From NCBI GenBank assembly GCA_020048595.1, contig JAIFMH010000148.1, forward strand, positions 1 to 6,086: a stretch of 6,086 bases of DNA, in the 5' to 3' direction. The translations under genes were made by a program, and so were the position numbers. The notes beneath the pieces are model-generated. The model saw nothing but the letters and a program-made list of their open reading frames with translations, was not told the DNA's origin and searched no databases. This document shows positions 1 through 5,242 of this stretch, piece by piece. The number at the start of each line of letters is the position of its first letter. Within the stretch, counting starts at the first letter, position 1. This DNA comes from Bacteroidota bacterium (GTDB lineage Bacteria > Bacteroidota > Bacteroidia > Bacteroidales > UBA4417).

Positions 1-14
1 AACACCTAAACTAA

Positions 15-1184
15 ATGTTCCCAAAACTCTCAGATTTGATAAACCACCTGTTGGGAAGCCATATTGACTTGCCGATACAGACGTATGGTTTTTTTCTGAC
101 ACTCGGATTTGTAGTTGGGGGATTCGTGCTTCAATCGGAACTTAAGCGTAAAGAAAAAGAAGGTTTGCTTTCAAAACGAATACTTGAAGTTCATCTTAAC
201 CAAACTGTCAGCTGGTTCGGGATTATTCCGGGAATAATTTTATCCTCAGTTATTGGATGGAAACTATTTGGAATTATAATTCATTACAGGGATTTTGCTG
301 CTAATCCTCAACAGTTTATTATTTCAGGAAAAGGAAGCATTTCAGCGTTACTGATAATAGCTGTGGTTTCGCTATTGTATCATTTGTATTCGTGGCACAG
401 AGCAAAGAAATCTGCGGATGAAGTTACTGAAGAGATTATCCGCCCGCATCAGAATACCTGGAATTTAATGATTGTAGCCATTGTATCAGCCATTATTGGT
501 TCCAAGTTATTTGATGTAATCGACAATTTCAGCCTCTTCTTAAGCAATCCGGTTCGAAGTCTTTTGTCGTTCAGTGGATTAACATTTTATGGTGGATTTA
601 TTGTAACCGTAATTGTTCTGATGCAGTACGTGAAAGTGGTAAAACTCGATTGGAGGCATGTGATTGACAGTTCAGCTCCTGTTATTATGATCGGTTATGC
701 AATAGGAAGGCTTGGTTGTCATTTTTCAGGTGACGGATGCTGGGGAATCGTAAACACACTTACACAACCTGACTGGCTCACCTGGATACCTGACTGGCTT
801 TGGGCATCAGATTATCCACATAATGTTGCTAACCAGGGTATTCCAATAACTGATTGCCACGGTCAGCATTGTAAGGTTCTTGGTGAACCTGTATTTCCCA
901 CTTCTTTATACGAATCAATAATTTCGTTTATATCATTTGGTGTTTTATGGATTATGCGGACCCGGATAAAAGCACCGGTTGTACTTTTCGGGCTTTTTAT
1001 GGTTTTAAATGGTTTTGAACGCTTCTTTATAGAGAAAATACGGATCAATAACAAATACAACATTCTTGGAATTCAGCTTACCCAGGCTGAAATTATTTCG
1101 GCTTTTCTGATCCTAATCGGGATTGCAGTGATGGTCTACTTTACTAAACGAAATAAACTAAAAATAACCACCAATAAGCCGTAA
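15..1184 (+). CDS. lgt: Elongated Lgt-family protein (prolipoprotein diacylglyceryl transferase-like), 389 aa
   Basis: Lgt moves a diacylglyceryl group from phosphatidylglycerol to the lipobox cysteine of prolipoproteins in the inner membrane, the first step of lipoprotein maturation. Family hallmarks are visible in order: an N-terminal membrane segment with a Tyr-Gly pair (Y24), FYGG at 191-194, the signature region GRLGCHFSGDGCWG at 231-244, FPTSLYES at 294-301, and R336-x3-E340 before the last membrane segment (about 354-375). These line up with Y26, H103, R143, PTxLYE, R239 and E243 of E. coli Lgt. The protein is about 100 residues longer than typical Lgt. The extra length is mainly a second copy of the 'GxKLF...NP...SG' segment (about 77-125, resembling 158-205), plus a 245-293 insert with C281 and C286. 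His103 is replaced by Tyr, and the signature Asn and Glu by Cys and Asp. It may be the organism's main Lgt or a divergent paralog. The start is fixed by an in-frame TAA directly before the ATG. Family membership is confident; activity is inferred. Confidence 0.88.
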   Translation: MFPKLSDLINHLLGSHIDLPIQTYGFFLTLGFVVGGFVLQSELKRKEKEGLLSKRILEVHLNQTVSWFGIIPGIILSSVIGWKLFGIIIHYRDFAANPQQFIISGKGSISALLIIAVVSLLYHLYSWHRAKKSADEVTEEIIRPHQNTWNLMIVAIVSAIIGSKLFDVIDNFSLFLSNPVRSLLSFSGLTFYGGFIVTVIVLMQYVKVVKLDWRHVIDSSAPVIMIGYAIGRLGCHFSGDGCWGIVNTLTQPDWLTWIPDWLWASDYPHNVANQGIPITDCHGQHCKVLGEPVFPTSLYESIISFISFGVLWIMRTRIKAPVVLFGLFMVLNGFERFFIEKIRINNKYNILGIQLTQAEIISAFLILIGIAVMVYFTKRNKLKITTNKP

Positions 1185-1210
1185 ATACATTTCATGCTTA
1201 GTATTTACGG
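1179..1210. terminator. Perfect 10-bp inverted repeat over the lgt stop codon, possible terminator or mRNA-stabilising hairpin
   Basis: CCGTAAATAC (1179-1188) and GTATTTACGG (1201-1210) are perfect reverse complements separated by a 12-base loop. The TAA stop of the Lgt-like gene (1182-1184) lies in the left arm. The 3' flank (ATAACCCC) has no T-run, so this is not a classical rho-independent terminator. It could be a weak terminator, a processing or stability element, or a protein-binding site. It separates the Lgt-like gene from the inositol monophosphatase gene 48 bases downstream. Confidence 0.4.
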
Positions 1211-1232
1211 ATAACCCCAAACAAACAAAATC

Positions 1233-2030
1233 ATGGACTACAAATCGCTAACCTTGGAAGTAATTGCCCTGGCAAAAGAAACCGGTAATTTTTTTCTCGA
1301 AGAAATAAATAAAGTAAAAGTATCAGATATAGAAGTTAAAGGCCTTCATGATTTTGTAAGTTATGTTGATAAAACAGCCGAAGCCCGCATAGTTAAAAGA
1401 CTTGCAGAGCTATTGCCCGAATCCGGATTTATTACTGAAGAACAAACAGCAACTCATCGTGGTGAACACTTTAACTGGATAGTAGATCCTTTGGATGGCA
1501 CAACCAATTTCCTCCACCATATACCTTTATTTTCGGTTAGCATTGCATTGATGGAAGACGATAAAATTGTTGTTGGTGTTGTATATGAACCCAACCTGGA
1601 TGAGTGTTTTTATGCATGGAAAGGTGGAAAGGCTTATCTGAATGAAAAAGAGATTCACGTTTCGGATCAGAAAGAAATGAGAAACACCTTGCTGGCAACC
1701 GGATTTCCATACAATGATTTTGGCAGGCTCAAAGGGTATATCGATTTGTTCACATGGTTTGCCATGAATACTTCCGGTTTGCGAAGACTGGGTTCAGCAG
1801 CTGTTGATCTTGCATATACTGCCTGCGGGCGTTTCGAAGGTTTTTATGAATATGGTCTCCATGCCTGGGATGTAGCTGCAGGTGTATTTATTGTTCAACA
1901 GGCAGGTGGTACTGTAACTGATTTTAAAGGAGGAAACGATTATATATTCGGCGCAGAACTTTTAGCGTCAAACACCTTGCTTCACGAGCCCTTACTTGAT
2001 GCCGTAAAATCTCATTTTGTTAAAATGTAA
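1233..2030 (+). CDS. suhB: Inositol-1-monophosphatase family protein (SuhB/IMPase), 265 aa
   Basis: A Mg2+-dependent, Li+-sensitive-type sugar phosphatase of the FIG superfamily. It is expected to hydrolyse myo-inositol-1-phosphate or related phosphates in the cytosol. The metal-binding motifs are intact: D46 in SYVDKTAE, E69/E70 in FITEEQ, WIVDPLDGTTNF at 82-93 (D85, D88, T90), and AWDVAAG at 211-217 (D213). The conserved RRLGSAAVDLAY segment is at 184-195. Length fits the family (about 260-270). There is no signal peptide or membrane segment. The ATG at 1233 places the first helix normally and follows an A-rich leader without a Shine-Dalgarno sequence. The gene lies 48 bases after the Lgt-like gene and 52 before the DUF2061 gene. 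Whether the substrate is inositol phosphate, and whether there is the SuhB role in rRNA transcription known from E. coli, cannot be read from the sequence. FBPase or CysQ (3'-phosphoadenosine phosphatase) activity is less likely given the motif set. Confidence 0.95.
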   Translation: MDYKSLTLEVIALAKETGNFFLEEINKVKVSDIEVKGLHDFVSYVDKTAEARIVKRLAELLPESGFITEEQTATHRGEHFNWIVDPLDGTTNFLHHIPLFSVSIALMEDDKIVVGVVYEPNLDECFYAWKGGKAYLNEKEIHVSDQKEMRNTLLATGFPYNDFGRLKGYIDLFTWFAMNTSGLRRLGSAAVDLAYTACGRFEGFYEYGLHAWDVAAGVFIVQQAGGTVTDFKGGNDYIFGAELLASNTLLHEPLLDAVKSHFVKM

Positions 2031-2056
2031 TGCACTACAAAGTAAAATAAAAGTTA

Positions 2057-2064
2057 TATTTTTG
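2057..2064 (+). promoter_or_regulatory. Candidate Bacteroidota -7 promoter box (TATTTTTG)
   Basis: This matches TAnnTTTG, the -7 element of the Bacteroidota primary sigma factor, 18 bases before the DUF2061 start codon in a 52-base gap. No TTG sits at the usual spacing of about 19-21 bases upstream, so the promoter is only half supported. An eight-base degenerate motif occurs by chance in AT-rich DNA, so confidence is modest. Confidence 0.4.
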
Positions 2065-2082
2065 TAAATCAAAAACCTATAG

Positions 2083-2424
2083 ATGAATAAGCTCAAATTA
2101 CCTGTTGACAAATCTCCCGAAATTGAAACAGTCTTCCGTGATACTCCTCAGCGAAGCCTGATGAAAACCATTACTTATCGGATTTTTGCTTCAAGTGCAA
2201 TGTTTGCTGCTGTATTTATCTATTCTCACGAATACCAGAGTCTATCAATAGCTGAAAGCATTGGCAATGCCGGGTTCATTGCTGTTGTTGAATTTTTCAT
2301 CAAACTCCTTATTTATTATATTCACGAGCGAATCTGGTCAGGAATCAGATGGGGGAAATACTGGCGCAGGCATTATTGGGCCAGACGTGCCTGGAAAAAG
2401 GCTTACCGAAAAGCTCATAAATAA
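2083..2424 (+). CDS. DUF2061-family small membrane protein, 113 aa
   Basis: The core matches the DUF2061 pattern: a conserved 'S-L-x-K-T-I-T-Y-R' entry (25-33), a first membrane segment at about 34-48, a second at about 60-80 containing E70 and K74, then IHERIWSGIRWG (80-91), the family's 'HERxWxxIxWG' ending. Function is unknown. Some relatives in other bacteria are linked to sulfate assimilation genes, but no such gene is visible here. The odd part is the C-terminus: residues 89-113 are extremely basic and aromatic (three further Trp and many Arg/Lys), suggesting a tail held against the negatively charged membrane surface or nucleic acid. That is inference. A TAnnTTTG box 18 bases before the ATG suggests its own promoter. 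A second, longer ATG-initiated frame from 2261 to 2605 overlaps it but shows no family features and is treated as spurious. Confidence 0.85.
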   Translation: MNKLKLPVDKSPEIETVFRDTPQRSLMKTITYRIFASSAMFAAVFIYSHEYQSLSIAESIGNAGFIAVVEFFIKLLIYYIHERIWSGIRWGKYWRRHYWARRAWKKAYRKAHK

Positions 2425-2521
2425 ATTATACCAAACTTTTCTTTATGCGAATTACACGGAAAGAACTGCTATCTGCAGATTCTATTCGCTTATTTGCGGA
2501 TACCTTTCTTTTAAATTTTAC

Positions 2522-2569
2522 TGTTTGTTGAAGGTAAGCCTAACATTAACTGAAGTTAGTAAACAAACA
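2522..2569. repeat. Nested inverted repeat in the gap before nfeD
   Basis: TGTTTGTT (2522-2529) is the exact reverse complement of AACAAACA (2562-2569). Inside it, CTAAC (2540-2544) pairs with GTTAG (2555-2559) around a 10-base loop. The two stems are not contiguous, with about 10 unpaired bases on the left side and two on the right. The structure could be a weak terminator for the left block or an RNA fold, but both stems are AT-rich and no T-run follows. Confidence 0.35.
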
Positions 2570-2655
2570 CTTTCAATTCTGTTTCTGGCTTATCCATTCA
2601 GATAAAAAAAACTGATGATTTTATCGATTTATTCCTGTTGCTCTGCAATACTTAT

Positions 2656-2663
2656 TAAATTTG
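2656..2663 (+). promoter_or_regulatory. Candidate Bacteroidota -7 promoter box (TAAATTTG) upstream of nfeD
   Basis: A full match to TAnnTTTG lies 21 bases before the nfeD ATG, at the end of a 260-base gap where a promoter for the right-hand operon is expected. The nearest upstream TTG (2638-2640) is 15 bases away, shorter than the usual spacing of about 19-21, so the -33 element is imperfect. Confidence 0.5.
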
Positions 2664-2684
2664 TGACTATCTAAAAAAGACATT

Positions 2685-4064
2685 ATGACTCGTTCAAATT
2701 ACTTCAGAATATTTCCAATTCTTCTGATTGCATTTTTACTTTCGTTTTTTGAACTCAGGGCACAGCAACCTTCCGCTCCGAAGAAACTTGTTTATGTGTT
2801 CAACATCAGCGATGAAATTGCAAAACCGGTATGGTATAAAACACGAAAGGCGCTTGATGAAGCTGTTGTAATGAAAGCTGATATCATCCTTATCCATATG
2901 AATACGTATGGCGGATTGCTTGATATGGCCGATTCAATCCGGACATCAATATTAAATACGAAAATACCTGTTTGGGTATTTATCGATAATAATGCAGCCT
3001 CGGCAGGAGCGCTGATTTCAATAGCCTGCGATAGTATTTATATGCGCCAGGGTGCAAATATCGGAGCAGCAACGGTTGTAAACCAAACCGGTGAGCAGTT
3101 ACCCGACAAATATCAATCCTACATGCGTGCAATGATGCGCAGCACGGCACAGGCTACCGGGCGAAATCCTGATATTGCCCAGGCTATGGTTGATCCGCGC
3201 ATTAAAGTTGAAGGTGTTAATGATTCGGGGCAGGTAGTTACATTTACCGCCCAGGAAGCTATGAAACACGGGTATTGCAATGGGATGGCCGAAAATGTTC
3301 CTGAAGTTCTTAAAAAGGCAGGAATTGTAAACTATACCATTCACGAGCAACAACTTACCGCAACTGATAAGATGATCGGGTTTTTAACCAGTCCTGCTGT
3401 TGCAGGCATTCTTATTATGATCATTGTAGCAGGTATTTATTTTGAATTTCAATCTCCGGGAGTTGGATTTCCACTCATCATGGCTATAATTGCTGCAGCA
3501 CTTTACTTTGCGCCGCATTACATCGAAGGGCTAGCAGCAAATTGGGAAATACTCGTTTTTGTTGCAGGTGTTGTTTTGCTTGCGGTCGAGATTTTTGTTA
3601 TTCCCGGTTTTGGCGTTGCTGGTATCTTAGGTATTTTTATGATGGTGATGGGATTAACCTTAGCAATGATTGATAACTTATATTTCGAATTCAGCCCGAC
3701 AGCAACCGTGAAACTGGCTGAGGCATTCTTTATTGTGGTGATTGCTTTCTTTGCTTCAATAACTGGCTCCATATACATAACCCGGAAACTCTTCACAGGT
3801 AAAACCTTCTTTGGTGATCTGGCGCTTGTAGCCACTCAGCAAAAAAATGAAGGATTTACTTCAGCCGATGTTACTTATATTGATATTACAGGAAAAACCG
3901 GTGTTGCACACACCATGTTAAGGCCTGCCGGTAAAGTAATGATTGATGGAATGCTTTATGATGCCACCGCGTTAACTGGCTATATTGATAAAGATGAACC
4001 GGTTGAAGTGGTTAAATATGAAACGGCTCAATTGTTTGTCAGGAAACTGAATAAACCAACTTAA
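2685..4064 (+). CDS. nfeD: Long-form NfeD membrane serine protease (ClpP-like + NfeD/OB domain), 459 aa
   Basis: A signal peptide (residues 1-27, hydrophobic 8-22) is followed by a ClpP-class protease domain (about 34-220), hydrophobic membrane segments at about 234-252, 262-278, 287-306, 310-328 and 345-364, and a C-terminal soluble NfeD OB-fold domain (about 385-456) with the typical GKTGVAHTMLRPAGKV segment (403-418). The protease uses a Ser-Lys dyad in the archaeal relative PH1510 (S97/K138). Here S106 sits in NNAASAGA (102-109), and K142 is the first lysine after it, in the matching place before the RxxxxxxGRN helix. The oxyanion-loop motif is MNTYGG (72-77), with Tyr replacing the usual Pro. 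The domain probably faces the periplasm and cleaves membrane-associated proteins. Known partners are SPFH/stomatin proteins, but none is in the window. It heads a run with the macrodomain gene (5-base gap) and the CDF-like gene. The start is supported by the signal peptide and the upstream promoter box. Confidence 0.93.
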   Translation: MTRSNYFRIFPILLIAFLLSFFELRAQQPSAPKKLVYVFNISDEIAKPVWYKTRKALDEAVVMKADIILIHMNTYGGLLDMADSIRTSILNTKIPVWVFIDNNAASAGALISIACDSIYMRQGANIGAATVVNQTGEQLPDKYQSYMRAMMRSTAQATGRNPDIAQAMVDPRIKVEGVNDSGQVVTFTAQEAMKHGYCNGMAENVPEVLKKAGIVNYTIHEQQLTATDKMIGFLTSPAVAGILIMIIVAGIYFEFQSPGVGFPLIMAIIAAALYFAPHYIEGLAANWEILVFVAGVVLLAVEIFVIPGFGVAGILGIFMMVMGLTLAMIDNLYFEFSPTATVKLAEAFFIVVIAFFASITGSIYITRKLFTGKTFFGDLALVATQQKNEGFTSADVTYIDITGKTGVAHTMLRPAGKVMIDGMLYDATALTGYIDKDEPVEVVKYETAQLFVRKLNKPT

Positions 4065-4069
4065 ACTTT

Positions 4070-4582
4070 ATGCCTGTTATCGAAATTATTCAGTCAGACC
4101 TTACTCAGCTTGAGGTGGACGCGATTGTTAATGCGGCTAAAAGTACATTAATGGGTGGGGGAGGAGTTGACGGAGCCGTTCACCGGGCTGCCGGACCGCA
4201 GTTATTATCAGAGTGCATCACGCTGGGTCGCTGTCCAACAGGAGAAGCCAGAATCACCAAAGGATACAAGCTGAAAGCGAAATTTGTGATTCATACAGTT
4301 GGACCGGTTTGGAATGGCGGCAGTCACAATGAAAGTGAATTATTAGCAAGCTGTTACCTGAAAAGTTTATCCCTGGCGGTTGAAAATAATTGTACTTCAA
4401 TTGCTTTTCCAAACATAAGCACCGGGATTTATAGATTTCCTAAAGAACTTGCAGCTGATATTGCAATCCGAGCTGTCCGTTCCTTTGTTTCAACAAACAA
4501 ATCAATTCGTAAAGTGTTATTCTGCTGCTTCGATGTAGAAAACTATTTGATTTACCAACGCCTGCTTACCAAATTATCATGA
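4070..4582 (+). CDS. ymdB: MacroD/YmdB-type macrodomain protein (O-acetyl-ADP-ribose deacetylase-like), 170 aa
   Basis: A stand-alone macrodomain that binds ADP-ribose. Relatives hydrolyse O-acetyl-ADP-ribose and remove mono-ADP-ribose from acidic residues, in the cytosol. Visible motifs: D10 in the first strand-loop (normally GDI, here SDL), VDAIVNAAK (16-24), GGGGVDGAVHRAAGP (29-43, with catalytic D34), HTVGPVW (75-81) and the phosphate-binding loop PNISTGIYRFP (114-124). Length is normal (E. coli YmdB is about 177 aa). The odd point is K24, where E. coli YmdB N25 and human MacroD2 N92 have the Asn that helps position substrate; D34 (YmdB D35) is kept. Binding should survive, but catalytic rate could differ. 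The gene starts 5 bases after nfeD, and its TGA stop shares 4 bases with the next start, so it is very likely co-transcribed with both. No ADP-ribosyltransferase or toxin partner is adjacent. Confidence 0.93.
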   Translation: MPVIEIIQSDLTQLEVDAIVNAAKSTLMGGGGVDGAVHRAAGPQLLSECITLGRCPTGEARITKGYKLKAKFVIHTVGPVWNGGSHNESELLASCYLKSLSLAVENNCTSIAFPNISTGIYRFPKELAADIAIRAVRSFVSTNKSIRKVLFCCFDVENYLIYQRLLTKLS

Positions 4583-5220
4583 CCAAAGAAAAATGGCTGA
4601 ATACTGCTTTATGGTTAAGCATCATAACCATTGCATATAATATTATTGAGGGTTTAATTTCCATTTATTTTGGAAGTACTGATGATACACTTGTTTTACT
4701 TGGTTTTGGAATTGATAGTTTTGTTGAGGTGATTTCAGGCATAGGTATACTTCATATGGTTTTACGAATGCAACATAGTGAAGTTACGAATTTCGATAAA
4801 TTCGAGAGGCTTGCATTGCGCATTACAGGAATATCGTTCATACTGCTTGCAGTTGGATTAGTTGCCGGCAGTATTTTGAACCTGGTCAGTCAATCCAAAC
4901 CATCAACTACTTTAGCTGGAATTATTATCTCTGGTATTTCAATTCTCACTATGTATTTCCTGATGAATTATAAACTGAAAACCGGCAAAGCGCTAAACTC
5001 GGAGGCTATAATTGCAGATGCTCATTGCACGAAAACTTGTCTGTATCTGAGTTTTATTCTGCTGGTATCGAGTATATTATATGAGTTGTTTGAGATAAGT
5101 TATATTGATGTAGCTGGTTCGTTAGGTATAGCATGGTATGCATTCAGCGAAGGCCGTGAAAGCCTTGAGAAAGCAAAGAAAAATCAGCTTTCGTGCAGTT
5201 GCGGCGAAAATTGTCACTAA
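4579..5220 (+). CDS. CDF-superfamily-like small membrane protein, putative metal-ion transporter, 213 aa
   Basis: Hydrophobic segments at about 9-30, 35-60, 80-103, 110-129, 153-172 and 174-190 fit the six-helix cation diffusion facilitator core. The cytoplasmic C-terminal domain of canonical CDF proteins (usually about 290-320 aa in total) is absent. Metal-site-like residues in the right helices are D46 and E50 in GFGIDSFVEV (42-51, helix 2) and D147 with H149, C150 and C154 in the ADAHCTKTC stretch (146-154, start of helix 5). The Cys in this stretch depart from the usual CDF HxxxD. The last residues, CSCGENCH (206-213), form a soft-metal-binding tail. Zn2+ or another thiophilic cation is a reasonable guess; direction of transport is unknown. 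The ATG overlaps the macrodomain stop by four bases (ATGA), implying translational coupling. The closest known types are the short 'cation transporter' proteins and TMEM163-like proteins. Family placement is fairly sure, substrate unsure. Confidence 0.8.
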   Translation: MTKEKWLNTALWLSIITIAYNIIEGLISIYFGSTDDTLVLLGFGIDSFVEVISGIGILHMVLRMQHSEVTNFDKFERLALRITGISFILLAVGLVAGSILNLVSQSKPSTTLAGIIISGISILTMYFLMNYKLKTGKALNSEAIIADAHCTKTCLYLSFILLVSSILYELFEISYIDVAGSLGIAWYAFSEGRESLEKAKKNQLSCSCGENCH

Positions 5221-5225
5221 ATTTG
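5218..5225 (+). promoter_or_regulatory. Candidate -7 promoter box (TAAATTTG) before the DUF4230 gene
   Basis: A TAnnTTTG match begins on the TAA stop of the CDF-like gene, 17 bases before the DUF4230 ATG at 5243. A TTG at 5199-5201 is 16 bases upstream, shorter than the usual spacing. It may allow the DUF4230 gene to be expressed separately from the upstream operon, but chance occurrence is possible. Confidence 0.3.
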
Positions 5226-5242
5226 ATTTTTTAAACAACTTT

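Larger units (their letters stand above)
2425..2684. other. 260-base intergenic region with inverted repeats, no convincing gene
   Basis: This gap separates the DUF2061 gene from the nfeD gene. It holds a 10-bp perfect palindrome ATCTGCAGAT (2471-2480), a nested inverted repeat (2522-2569), an A8 run (2603-2610 region) and a TAnnTTTG box (2656-2663). A 28-codon ATG frame (2445-2531) reads with plausible codon choice but has no recognisable relative and no ribosome-binding site. It could be a gene remnant or chance. The DUF2061 transcript has no obvious T-rich terminator here. Confidence 0.5.

Noticed and set aside
2471..2480. 10-bp palindrome ATCTGCAGAT as an operator
   Set aside because: It is a single short palindrome about 205 bases from the nfeD start with no second copy; not enough to call a binding site.
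2261..2605. 114-codon + strand frame overlapping the DUF2061 gene and running into the gap
   Set aside because: More than half lies inside the DUF2061 gene in another frame, the translation shows no domain pattern, and the remaining part has no coding character.
3518..3835. Open frame of 105 codons on the - strand inside nfeD
   Set aside because: It is antisense to conserved membrane segments of NfeD; its Ser/Thr/Lys/Ile-rich composition is what the complement of a hydrophobic gene gives.
5138..5242. Upstream ATG extension of the DUF4230 gene (35 extra residues)
   Set aside because: It overlaps the well-supported end of the CDF-like gene, and the added residues are a basic stretch ahead of the membrane anchor with no DUF4230 similarity. 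The ATG at 5243 gives a normal signal-anchor layout.
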